Part shown: piece after piece, positions 15,890-22,792 of the stretch
Numbering within the stretch: position 1 is the stretch's first letter
Layout of the letters: each line of letters begins with the position of its first letter
NCBI GenBank assembly: GCA_965650335.1
Contig: CBFGOI010000020.1
Location: 1 to 53,889, forward strand
DNA length: 53,889 nt
Direction: 5' to 3'
Source of the DNA: Paradesertivirga sp965650335
GTDB lineage: Bacteria; Bacteroidota; Bacteroidia; Sphingobacteriales; Sphingobacteriaceae
Notes under the pieces: model-generated
The model's input: the letters and a program-made list of their open reading frames with translations, nothing else
The model's database searches: none
Told to the model about the DNA's origin: nothing
Position numbers and translations under genes: made by a program

Positions 15890-16288
15890 TTATTTTTGGT
15901 AAAGTAACATCCATGAAGCTCCGAACCTGTCCCGCAGCATAGCAAAGCGAGATGCAAAGGAAGTCTCCTCCATCCTCATAAAGATCTCACCTCCTTCAGA
16001 CAACAAGTCATAAATTTTTTCTGCTTCTTCGGCACTATCGAGTGACAGAGTAAGATAGGCGCTTCGCATGGGTTCAGCGTTTGGTATGTCTGCTCCCATG
16101 AGTACTGTGCCGCCTATCTCGATCCGTGCATGCATGATCTGGTCTTTTCTTTCTTCAGGAATATTAGCTTCTTCAGGCAATTGCCCAAACGTCGCAACAG
16201 AAATGATCTTACCTCCAAGGTATTGCTCATAAAAGCGAAATGCCTGCCGGCAATTGCCTTTGTAGTTGACATACATATCAAGTTTCAT
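15890..16288 (-). CDS. VOC (glyoxalase/PhnB-like) family protein
   Basis: About 132 residues from ATG at 16286-16288 (MKLDMYVNYKGNCRQAFRFYEQYLGG), the usual PhnB-like start; the longer frame adds an unconserved 15 residues. Further family motifs are IMHARIEIGGTVLMGADIPNAE, AYLTLSLDSAEEAEKIYDLLSEGGE and a C-terminal DRFGASWMLLYQK. These proteins fold as paired beta-alpha-beta-beta-beta units; most of this subgroup have no known substrate. It is a single gene with MITE copy 2 abutting its stop and REP-like sequence upstream. Confidence 0.92.
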   Translation of the reverse strand: MKLDMYVNYKGNCRQAFRFYEQYLGGKIISVATFGQLPEEANIPEERKDQIMHARIEIGGTVLMGADIPNAEPMRSAYLTLSLDSAEEAEKIYDLLSEGGEIFMRMEETSFASRFAMLRDRFGASWMLLYQK

Positions 16289-16393
16289 GAGGTCTTTTGT
16301 GTTTTTTATAATAAAAATAAAAAATTGATTCAACAGTTTTGTCCCTTTTATCTGGAGTTAGACATGCCTTCGGAACATGCTGCGGACAAAGTC

Positions 16394-16439
16394 CTGGTTT
16401 TCATGGTAAAGATTTATTCGCCTGAAGACCTTAAACCAG
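16394..16439 (+). repeat. REP-A copy
   Basis: CTGGTTTTCATGGTAAAGAT ... GAAGACCTTAAACCAG. The ends CTGGTTT and AAACCAG are complementary. It has the same order and length as the copies at 22719 and 23383 but a slightly shorter centre. Confidence 0.65.
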
Positions 16440-16444
16440 AGAGG

Positions 16445-16474
16445 GTTCGACATTGCCTGCGGAACATGTCGAAC
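16445..16474 (+). repeat. REP-C palindrome
   Basis: GTTCGACAT (16445-16453) pairs perfectly with ATGTCGAAC (16466-16474), loop TGCCTGCGGAAC. The right arm with flanks, GCGGAACATGTCGAACAGC, recurs at 18395-18413 and partly at 23490-23504, so this is a third small dispersed family. Confidence 0.6.
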
Positions 16475-16488
16475 AGCAGGAGGAACGA

Positions 16489-17097
16489 TTATATTTCATG
16501 CAAGGTTGCTGCTATAATTGGAATCATTATCAACGCAGAGATAATCAAAGGTTTCCATACTGGTTTCACTCGATACAATGTTTCCTTCCCTACAAATCTG
16601 TCCCAAAAGAATGCATAGAGTGCCCAGCCACCGGTTAGGTTAAATACTAGTGTAAGAGATGAAGTTCTCTCAAAATTACTCAATATCGAAAGCTCAAAAG
16701 CGGTAAATAATATGGCAAATCCTATAACTAACCATTTGGCTTTGCTGTTCCCTTTCAGGTTCAATGATAGTAATACGGCACCGAAGATAACACCAAAGAA
16801 AATTGAAAAGCCATAAATAGCTTGTTTCGAATAATATAAAGGAGCATCAGGGTCTGTTACTTGATTTTTCTTCCAGTTCGCAGACTGCGTTTCGGGTTCC
16901 TTTTTTTCCTCAGCTTCCTTTTCAGCAATTATGTCTGAATAGTTTTTGATTTCATTTTCCGTAAAGCTTCTACCTCTTTGTTGCATTTCTGCAATAGCAG
17001 CTTTAATTGCTTCAGGTGTGTATTTAACGATATCAGCACTGTATTTCTCTAAGTCTTCATCAGACTTAGATTTCATCAACTGCTCAAATTTGTTCAT
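16489..17097 (-). CDS. membrane protein of unknown function
   Basis: 202 residues. The N-terminal ~85 are hydrophilic and helical (MNKFEQLMKSKSDEDLEKYS, EAIKAAIAEMQQRGRSFTENEI, then a Glu/Lys-rich linker). Four hydrophobic segments follow: AIYGFSIFFGVIFGAVLLSL, WLVIGFAILFTAFELSIL, SLTLVFNLTGGWALYAFF and PLIISALIMIPIIAATL. The cytoplasmic part resembles short helical motifs found in Bacteroidota membrane proteins, but I recognise no named family. No operon partner. Confidence 0.8.
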   Translation of the reverse strand: MNKFEQLMKSKSDEDLEKYSADIVKYTPEAIKAAIAEMQQRGRSFTENEIKNYSDIIAEKEAEEKKEPETQSANWKKNQVTDPDAPLYYSKQAIYGFSIFFGVIFGAVLLSLNLKGNSKAKWLVIGFAILFTAFELSILSNFERTSSLTLVFNLTGGWALYAFFWDRFVGKETLYRVKPVWKPLIISALIMIPIIAATLHEI

Positions 17098-17185
17098 GAT
17101 AGGTTATTTGTTAAGGTTTAATGAAAGTACTAATTTGGGTTTAGTGGACCAAATGTTTGAGTTTTATTTCGCGTGATTAGGAACT

Positions 17186-17257
17186 AAAATGCACAGGCGA
17201 CATGCGGCGTCAGCATGAGGATTTAAGGCGCCCTGCGGAAGACCTTAAACCAGAAAG
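17186..17257 (+). repeat. REP-B and REP-A copies in series
   Basis: AAAATGCACAGGCGACATGC followed by GGCGTCAGCATGAGG is a degraded REP-B. Directly after it comes ATTTAAGGCGCCCTGCGGAA followed by GACCTTAAACCAGAAAGG, the right half of REP-A. The same REP-A part follows a REP-B-like start elsewhere, suggesting composite units. Confidence 0.55.
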
Positions 17258-17425
17258 GCAGAAACACAGCAGCGTATTGCCCGTTCCATTGCCGCTTACA
17301 ACCAGATACGGCCACACGACATTTGTGATAGGCTCACCCCAGAAAAGGCTCACATGCGATCTGGAACTTTAAGGAAACGATGGAAGAACAAAAATCAATA
17401 TCAACACCACTTGTATAGTTCCTAA
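17258..17425 (+). pseudogene. 3' fragment of an IS3-family transposase (OrfB)
   Basis: Read in frame from 17258 it gives ETQQRIARSIAAYNQIRPHD, then CDRLTPEKAHMRSGTLRKRW and a stop at 17423. The IAxYNxxRPHxxxxxLTPxxAH signature is the C-terminal end of the DDE integrase core of IS3-family transposases. Everything upstream is missing, and REP-A sequence begins immediately before it. It is a dead insertion-sequence remnant. Confidence 0.8.
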
Positions 17426-17490
17426 AGGAATAACAAATTGCAATGTATAACTGGTCCGGGAAAACGGAATGATGAAACAGAATTTTTTAA

Positions 17491-17515
17491 TGTCGGAAGA
17501 CTTAAACCAGAGAGT
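17491..17515 (+). repeat. REP-A right half
   Basis: TGTCGGAAGACTTAAACCAG followed by AGAG matches the right end of the full REP-A copies. It follows the IS3 remnant, so the transposase fragment lies between two partial REP-A copies in a 462-bp gene-free stretch. Confidence 0.5.
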
Positions 17516-17559
17516 TTAGATGAATGATATGTCTGCTTAGTGAATGTTCAAAGAGCCTT

Positions 17560-18279
17560 TTATTTGAACAAGCCGATGAATCGACTCCATAAAGTAGGTT
17601 TTTTGCAGACAACACCTCCGACAAGAACCACTTCACCTAAAAGAGCAGCAGGCTCTAAAGACATCAACAATTGTTCATCTTCTTTATATTCTTTTAAGCT
17701 TTTGAGCAGAGTAACAAATCCAATAAAGTTAACTTGCAATTCCGCTTCAGATAACTTGGTGTTTAGGGGAATCTTGATTTCAAATCCGCCGTCTGTAGCT
17801 GAAACAGCCTTTATGCTTGTTCCCTTTAGTTGTATACTCGCACCGGGTAATCCTTCACCTTTTTCGTCAACCACCCTTCCTTTTAGGAGTTTTACACTAT
17901 CTGGTTGAGCCGGTGTGCGTCCATCAAAAACCTTCGTAGCCCTGTGGTCCAATTGCATGGTCGGTGAAACAGGGTTTTTGATTTCGCCTTTTGAAGTGGA
18001 TGAAGATAGTACCATTAAAGTTGAAAACACGGCAGCAATCCAACTGCTTTGCGTTCCGCCAGACTTGTCGGTATTCTTATATTCCTTTAATAATTGATCC
18101 GGCTGAAATCTTCCGCATACCTTTGAATTGCTATTTCGGAATACCTCCAAGATTTGATATTCTGATAGCGAAGTAAAATCTATTACTTCCTTCTTACAGG
18201 ATCTACAAAATCTACCTCTTTCAGTGGCAGACATTTTAAGGTAATCCTCAGAACATGGCTCAGGTATATTCAACTTCAT
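17560..18279 (-). CDS. carboxypeptidase-regulatory-like domain protein with Cys-rich N-terminus
   Basis: 239 residues. The N-terminal ~60 carry four conserved cysteines (IPEPCSEDY; GRFCRSCKKEVIDFT; SKVCGRF), a small probable zinc-binding module common in Sphingobacteriaceae. A hydrophobic segment follows near 80-98 (SSWIAAVFSTLMVLSS). Residues ~130-205 are a CarboxypepD_reg-like beta-sandwich: LLKGRVVDEKGEGLPGASIQLKGTSIKAVSATDGGFEIKIP. This domain is otherwise best known as the N-terminal plug-side domain of TonB-dependent transporters. Membrane-anchored protein of unknown role; no partner gene is adjacent. Confidence 0.88.
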   Translation of the reverse strand: MKLNIPEPCSEDYLKMSATERGRFCRSCKKEVIDFTSLSEYQILEVFRNSNSKVCGRFQPDQLLKEYKNTDKSGGTQSSWIAAVFSTLMVLSSSTSKGEIKNPVSPTMQLDHRATKVFDGRTPAQPDSVKLLKGRVVDEKGEGLPGASIQLKGTSIKAVSATDGGFEIKIPLNTKLSEAELQVNFIGFVTLLKSLKEYKEDEQLLMSLEPAALLGEVVLVGGVVCKKPTLWSRFIGLFK

Positions 18280-18387
18280 TATAACGAATATAAGGATATC
18301 ATTTTAGGCCCACGTATACTTCCAATAGTTAAGGGATGCAAGAGTTTAGTGATTTCCACACCTTGCTCTAAGGTTAATCTCGCTCTT

Positions 18388-18416
18388 CATGTTCTGCGGA
18401 ACATGTCGAACAGCGG
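18388..18416 (+). repeat. REP-C copy
   Basis: CATGTTC (18388-18394), TGCG, GAACATG (18399-18405), a perfect 7-bp hairpin, followed by TCGAACAGCGGGG. The segment GCGGAACATGTCGAACAGC is identical to the copy at 16459-16477. Confidence 0.55.
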
Positions 18417-18428
18417 GGGGGCACAACC

Positions 18429-20060
18429 TTATCGCTCAACTTTCGAGTCAAGATATAGATACCGTTCCCTGTTTTTCTCAGTTTCTGCCATGGTGTTTAC
18501 GTTAATCTGCATGACAGATGCCGGTTTACCCTGTTGCAGAGAAGGCCACTGGGGCAATCCCGTACCATTAGGATTTCCTGTCTTTATAAAGTTGATAAAG
18601 AATCCCTGCATGATTTCTGAAATTTTAAAATCTTCTGGCTGCCAGTCGTAAACACGATTTGTGGGAAGATTACCCATAGCATATTCTATTTCTATAGAAT
18701 GACCAGCACCCAAAGTTGCCTGTTTTCTAGTGGCGGAAGCGAGTGTGTCTTTCGGTAGAGAACCATCTGTCTGTCCAAGTAAAAGCCTGGCACTTTGTTC
18801 CTTCGTTAAAGGTCTTGGACGCGAATACAGGTAACGATACACTGGTCTGCCACCCGTTCTGCTTTGCAGATCAGATAATTTCCATGTGCTAAAACCGATA
18901 AACATGTCGGAAGCAAGATCTGTTCCAGCCTGTTCCACCTCCGCATCTGTAGAAGCTTTATAAATCTGAAGGATTTCAGAAGCTTGGTTTCCAACCATCC
19001 GCTGTACGCCTTTTATATAATTTTCGACTGTTGCCTTCTCCTGTCCTATAACCGATCTGTAATTTCCTTCCTCTGAGTTCCATCCAACAAGTAAGGGCAC
19101 ATGGGCCTGTTCTCCCAAAGAAAAGATCTTTTCCGGCGATTTAGGAAAGAAGTAACCGTCAACATTAACCGGAAAACGCGAGCTCTCCGGCTTAGTCGTT
19201 TCATCTAAAAGTTGTTGGGCAGGCATGGCTCTTAGCTCAGCCAGCGACTTTGCTCCTACCCGCTTGGCAAACGCAGCACCTATCTTCTCAGCATCAGCAA
19301 GTGAGGTTGTTGGGTTAAGACTAAGCAAAGATCCGCTTTCAGCAATTGCTCCCGCGATTAGGTTCTTTGATAAGGGCGATGCCATTTGGGCGCTTACAGA
19401 ATACGAGCCGGCAGACTCGCCAGCTATTGTAACCTTTTTAGGATCGCCGCCAAAGGAAGCTATATTTTTCTGAATCCACTTAAGGGCGGCGGCCTGATCC
19501 ATCAATCCATAATTACCCGACCCATGATAAGAAGACTCCTTCGAGAGATCAGGATGGGCCATAAAGCCAAATACACCCAAACGCTGATTTACAGTGATGG
19601 CGACGATCCCGTTGCGTGCCATACTCTCGCCTTCATACCTGAATTCCGACCCATCTCCTGCAACGAAACCGCCGCCGAAAAAGTAAACCAATACGGGCAG
19701 GCGCTCATTTGATGATTTAGCAGGTGTCCAGATATTTAGGTAAAGACAGTCTTCACTTAGCCCATCTGACCTAAACACCATATCGCTAAATAAGGGGAGC
19801 TGCATGGCCCGCGGACCAAATTTATCTGCCTTTTTTATTCCCTTCCAACTCTCAACAGGTTGTGGCTCTCTCCACCGCAAGCTGCCCACCGGCGGTTTGG
19901 CAAACGGTATGCCTTTAAATATTTTTATCCCTGAAGAATTTACACCCTCAAGGATCCCGTTGGGCGTTTGAACCTGTGGTTGCTTTGTTTCGATATTGAG
20001 CTGTGCGAATGCAAACGATGCCAAGACAAGAAGAAAGATGAGAAGGATGGGTTGTTTCAT
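18429..20060 (-). CDS. type B carboxylesterase (alpha/beta hydrolase)
   Basis: 543 residues with a signal peptide (MKQPILLIFLLVLASFAFA). Typical type B carboxylesterase motifs: VQTPNGILEGVNSSGIKIFKGIPFAKPPVG, SEDCLYLNIWTP, LPVLVYFFGGGFVAGDG (oxyanion hole), the nucleophile in AGESAGSYSVSAQM (Ser near 215), an acidic residue in WNSEEGNYRS, and the histidine in GAGHSIEIEYAMGNL near 453. Length is normal. Exported members hydrolyse esters of plant wall polymers or xenobiotics; with CE4, GH30 and PL11 nearby a role in plant-wall ester removal is plausible, not proven. It ends close to a REP-C copy and starts beside the left REP-B of the RAYT element. Confidence 0.93.
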   Translation of the reverse strand: MKQPILLIFLLVLASFAFAQLNIETKQPQVQTPNGILEGVNSSGIKIFKGIPFAKPPVGSLRWREPQPVESWKGIKKADKFGPRAMQLPLFSDMVFRSDGLSEDCLYLNIWTPAKSSNERLPVLVYFFGGGFVAGDGSEFRYEGESMARNGIVAITVNQRLGVFGFMAHPDLSKESSYHGSGNYGLMDQAAALKWIQKNIASFGGDPKKVTIAGESAGSYSVSAQMASPLSKNLIAGAIAESGSLLSLNPTTSLADAEKIGAAFAKRVGAKSLAELRAMPAQQLLDETTKPESSRFPVNVDGYFFPKSPEKIFSLGEQAHVPLLVGWNSEEGNYRSVIGQEKATVENYIKGVQRMVGNQASEILQIYKASTDAEVEQAGTDLASDMFIGFSTWKLSDLQSRTGGRPVYRYLYSRPRPLTKEQSARLLLGQTDGSLPKDTLASATRKQATLGAGHSIEIEYAMGNLPTNRVYDWQPEDFKISEIMQGFFINFIKTGNPNGTGLPQWPSLQQGKPASVMQINVNTMAETEKNRERYLYLDSKVER

Positions 20061-20115
20061 GGTATAATATTATGTTATAAATATAGAAATTTTCTTCTCC
20101 CGCAGAGTCTTCCGC

Positions 20116-20786
20116 TGCTGGCGCACGCGTGTCGCGTGTGTTTTTACAAATATTCGATTTCGATCAATCCTTTGCCTCCCGTGTAATCAATAGCACTTGA
20201 ATACTGCCAGTGCCAGGCTTCAGTTACAAAACCAGCGATTACCAGATTTGTATGGGTGTATTCGGCCTTTTGTTCAATTAATCCGGACTCCAAAGCTCAA
20301 TTGGCTTATTATTATGCCAAAACTGGTTAGACTTAACATTACTACTTTTTTGTCCCGCCCGAGCGAACATCCATAGCATCCACTCTCTTCTTGATTCTTG
20401 GAGATTCGAGTCAATTGCTTTAATCTTTGCTTAGATGTGTACTCTTTAAATCGACCTAAAATAATTTCAGGATTGTTCTCTTTTGCACGATAAATCAGAT
20501 GGATATGACTTGGCATTATGTACCAGCAAAATAATTCCATTCCGAGATTTGCTCTGCAATATTTCAGGCTTTCAAGGATAATGTTATTGTATTGCGGACG
20601 TACAAATACGTCGATCCAGTTTACAGTCGCAAAACTTACAAAGTATAGTCCTTCTTTATTCAGGAATTTATATTTCCGGCTCAAGGTAGTAATAGGTTTA
20701 GACGATAAAGCTAGCAAAAGTTAGGAAGATGTAGCCAGCAAGGGCTTCTTATACAAAAATGCACACGCGACACGCGTGCGCCAGCA
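20116..20786. mobile_element. RAYT element bounded by perfect 25-bp inverted REP-B repeats
   Basis: The 25 bp at 20116-20140 are the exact reverse complement of 20762-20786 (core CACACGCGACACGCGTGCG). The left copy touches the stop codon of the degraded transposase gene; the right copy lies 45 bp from its start. REP sequences on both sides of a Y1 transposase are the expected arrangement of a REP-RAYT unit, here probably an element of ~0.7 kb. Confidence 0.75.
20144..20717 (-). pseudogene. REP-associated tyrosine transposase (RAYT), frameshifted
   Basis: The N-terminal two thirds are open: SRKYKFLNKEGLYFVSFATVNWIDVF, MELFCWYIMPSHIHLIYRAK with the metal-binding HxH, and FKEYTSKQ with the likely catalytic Tyr. 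After ~110 codons the frame breaks several times. The family's ending is still readable in pieces: QFWHNNKPIELWSP-stop, then in another frame EQKAEYTHTNLVIAGFVTEA and WHWQYSSAIDYTGGKGLIEIE with a stop at 20144. RAYTs are single-domain Y1 transposases that move REP sequences. This copy has lost function but recently enough that nearly all its length is recognisable. Confidence 0.88.
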
Positions 20787-20835
20787 TGAGCGATGCAATC
20801 GCTGTCCTCACACGTCCTCGTTACAAACGAGGACG
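20762..20835 (+). repeat. REP-B full copy plus second hairpin
   Basis: CACACGCGACACGCGTGCG (containing the palindrome ACGCGT) with CCAGCATGAG is followed by GCAATCGCTGTCCTCACA and a perfect hairpin CGTCCTCGTT-ACA-AACGAGGACG (20813-20835). The second half recurs at 14992-15020 next to the DUF559 pseudogene. Confidence 0.7.
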
Positions 20836-21002
20836 ATTTTGGGCTCGGGAATTGTAAATGAACGATCATTTTCCTAACTCTTTCAGCGTAAACCTTTTTG
20901 AGTACTCCTTCCTGGCATTAACTAAAATCCTAACGAAGCCTGACCAAGATCAGGTTTTAAATAAGATTGTTTAACTATTTTAGACTAGTAAATAAGATTT
21001 AA

Positions 21003-21212
21003 ATGATTCATGGATACGGTTGTGGGATGGGCTGGTGGATGTGGTTCATTCCTGTTATTATAATATTGATTATCTATTTTTTATTTAAGAATGCTTTGCA
21101 AACTGAAAACAGACAAATCGTTGAGTCGCCAATGGAGATATTAAAGAACAGATATGCTAAAGGCGAAATTAGTAAGGAGCAATTCGAGGAAATGAAAAAG
21201 GATATTTTGTAA
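21003..21212 (+). CDS. small SHOCT-domain membrane protein
   Basis: 69 residues. MIHGYGCGMGWWMWFIPVIIILIIYFLF gives one Gly/Trp-rich membrane segment. The C-terminal SPMEILKNRYAKGEISKEQFEEMKKDIL is a SHOCT (short C-terminal) domain, a helical hairpin often found as an oligomerisation tail. Length and layout match the many stand-alone SHOCT proteins of Bacteroidota, frequently near metal or envelope stress genes. No such neighbour is seen here. Upstream lies a short inverted repeat CCTGACCAAGATCAGG (20939-20954). Confidence 0.88.
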   Translation: MIHGYGCGMGWWMWFIPVIIILIIYFLFKNALQTENRQIVESPMEILKNRYAKGEISKEQFEEMKKDIL

Positions 21213-21266
21213 ATTCCGGGCTTGGAGCGAGGTACTCCAGTAGATCTGAATCAACCTTCAAAACTT

Positions 21267-21667
21267 TTATTTTTTATTTGCCGTGCGGATCCTACTGATA
21301 TAGCCGTCAAAAGAAATAGCTTGCCTGTTATAATTATTAACATTCAATATAGCAGAGCCGGACTCGGAAACTCTGATAGTAAGCCTCTGCCTGTCCTGAA
21401 CATCTTTTGGTTCGATAGTAATTATCCAGTTCTTTTTCTTTTTCGAAGTCGAATATTGAAGTAAATCTTGTACCGGTATTATCCGTATTCATCGGAGCGC
21501 TGTACGACCTGCCAAAAAAAGGCAAGTCAGCTACAATACTGTCTTTTGTAACCCGCAAGTAATACCTTCCATTTGAAAGATTCAGTATGTTATTTATTGC
21601 ATTCGGCCCCAATATCTGATTAAGCGAAGATTCAGACATTGGATGTGCTCTCGTTGTATTGAAAACG
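21267..21667 (-). pseudogene. second DUF4251 gene, truncated and frameshifted
   Basis: From TRAHPMSESSLNQILGPNAI to the final DGYISRIRTANKK-stop it is closely similar to the DUF4251 gene at 11918-12439. An 11-nt deletion near 21455 breaks the frame after GTRFTS. The 5' third (signal peptide and first ~20 mature residues) is missing: homology stops abruptly at 21667, where the sequence switches to the region that lies upstream of the DUF559 gene at 15430. The junction is the clearest evidence that the DUF559-MITE material was inserted here. Confidence 0.85.
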
Positions 21668-21717
21668 ACATAGGTGGCGGCTAAAGTAAATAAATTCAGG
21701 AAATGTTTAGCATGGGT

Positions 21718-21847
21718 TAACCACCCCCTTTTATTCCCCCGCCAGCGGGGGACACTGTGCGCTTTAGGCATCTGGGTAGTGGAACAATTATCTTTTAACT
21801 GACCATTGTTATACCACAATAATGCCTGGGCGTTATACTGTCCCCCC
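21718..21847. mobile_element. palindromic MITE, copy 3 (right end truncated)
   Basis: Starts TTAACCACCCCC then CCCCCGCCAGCGGGGGACA and follows copies 1 and 2 to TTATACTGTCCCCC, where it breaks off and passes directly into the tail of a DUF559 gene. The 50 bp to its left (from 21668, CATAGGTGGCGGCTAAAGTA) equal the sequence between the DUF559 start codon and MITE copy 1. Confidence 0.8.
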
Positions 21848-21898
21848 GTTAATCTGCTCCAGCACCTCGCCATCAGTAAAGCGCAATGTAGTAAACCC
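21847..21898 (-). pseudogene. 3' fragment of a DUF559 gene
   Basis: Reads GFTTLRFTDGEVLEQIN on the minus strand, matching the frame-restored LRFTDDEVLEQIN tail of the DUF559 pseudogene at 15080-15140. Only ~17 codons remain, between MITE copy 3 and the 21-bp tandem repeat. Confidence 0.75.
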
Positions 21899-21899
21899 T

Positions 21900-22004
21900 T
21901 TCCTGAAGTTTGGTGGAGCCTTCCTGAAGTTTGGCGGAGCCTTCCTGAAGTTTGGCGGAGCTTTCCTGAAGTTTGGTCGAGTCTTCCTGAAGTTTGGTGG
22001 AGCC
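21900..22004. repeat. 5 x 21-bp tandem repeat
   Basis: TTCCTGAAGTTTGGTGGAGC(C) is repeated five times in a row with exact 21-bp period (starts 21900, 21921, 21942, 21963, 21984) and only a few substitutions. The period is a multiple of three, giving FLKFGGA on one strand and GSTKLQE on the other, but no convincing gene contains it. It starts one base after the DUF559 fragment. Confidence 0.9.
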
Positions 22005-22154
22005 TCTGTTATTCCTGATTTAACTTGTCTTTGGTGTTCTTATTTCTGTTTTTCATTATTCTTAAAAGGTAATTACTGATTTTGACTGACATTCTCTTTT
22101 TCTTCATTTACCCGGTACCGCTTTTTCTTCCAGTATTTCTTTAATACTCTTTCA

Positions 22155-22216
22155 CTGGTTTAAGAGTTCAGCGCAGCGTCTTAAATTATCGCATTAAAAA
22201 TCAGGACTCCGTCCGG
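22155..22216 (-). repeat. REP-A copy, reverse orientation
   Basis: Read on the minus strand: CCGGACGGAGTCCTGATTTT ... CTTAAACCAG. Same ends and spacing as the plus-strand copies at 22719 and 23383. Together with that at 22719 it brackets the RAYT pseudogene 22261-22715 in inverted orientation. Confidence 0.65.
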
Positions 22217-22260
22217 AAATTAAGAATAATGAATACTTTAGGGAGAACTATTCTTTACCT

Positions 22261-22715
22261 ATGGCCACCAGATACCGTTTCGGAGATAATACGAAACCTC
22301 ATTTTATCACATTCTCTGTTGTAAACTGGATTGGCGTTTTTAATCGTGAATGCTATAAATAGATTTTAGTAGAAAGCTTAGATTCTGCATAAAGGAGAAA
22401 GGCTTAATTCTGTCGCCCTGGTTCGTGTCCTCACGAAACAGAAGAACTTTAATTAGTTCGTGGGGACACGAACCAAGGCGTGGATGTTTAAGGGGCAGGT
22501 GCTGCCAACAGCAATAATAAAGTTTATCAATTTTGGCAGCAGGACAACCATCCGATAGAATTAAGCACAAATGAGATGATGGACCAACGGCTAAGCTATC
22601 TGCATGAGAATCCGGTGAGAGCTGGTATTGTTCGTTTTGAAAGTCATTATAAATATAGCTTGCGTTGGATTACTATGAAGAGCGAGCGGGCTTGCTGAAG
22701 GTTGAGCTTTTGTAG
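22261..22715 (+). pseudogene. second RAYT transposase, internally deleted
   Basis: Starts MATRYRFGDNTKPHFITFSV and continues VNWIGVFNRECYK-stop, ILVESLD, then (frame shift) FCIKEKGLIL. The central part with the catalytic HxH and Tyr is missing. The C-terminal part resumes with NKVYQFWQQDNHPIELSTNE, MMDQRLSYLHENPVRAGIV and HYKYSLRW, then, after another shift, GLLKVELL-stop at 22715. It is a different RAYT lineage from the copy at 20144. It is bracketed by REP-A copies, so REP-A is probably the substrate repeat of this lineage. Confidence 0.85.
22420..22474. repeat. 18-bp inverted repeat inside the RAYT pseudogene
   Basis: GGTTCGTGTCCTCACGAA (22420-22437) and TTCGTGGGGACACGAACC (22457-22474) pair over 18 bp with one mismatch, loop 19 nt. 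It occupies the place of the deleted catalytic region and looks like a separate small palindromic insertion. Confidence 0.75.
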
Positions 22716-22718
22716 GTA

Positions 22719-22790
22719 GCAAGCCGGACGGAGTCCTTGTTTTCATGGAAAAGATTTAAGTCGCCCTGCGGAAGACTTAAACCAGAGAGG
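22719..22790 (+). repeat. REP-A full copy
   Basis: GCAAGCCGGACGGAGTCCTT, GTTTTCATGGAAAAGATT, TAAGTCGCCCTGCGGAAGAC, TTAAACCAGAGAGG. TTTAAGTC pairs with GACTTAAA around GCCCTGCGGAA. It starts 4 bp after the RAYT 2 stop and ends 2 bp before the YcxB-like gene. Confidence 0.75.
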
Positions 22791-22792
22791 AT

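Noticed and set aside
21337..21873. 178-codon open frame as an intact chimeric protein
   Set aside because: It joins antisense MITE sequence, DUF559 upstream DNA and a frameshifted DUF4251 body. The chimera is an accident of the insertion, so it is listed as pseudogene plus MITE.
21806..22079. Plus-strand open frames encoding FLKFGGA repeats
   Set aside because: They run through MITE, a DUF559 antisense fragment and the tandem repeat, without start signal or domain; treated as a DNA repeat.
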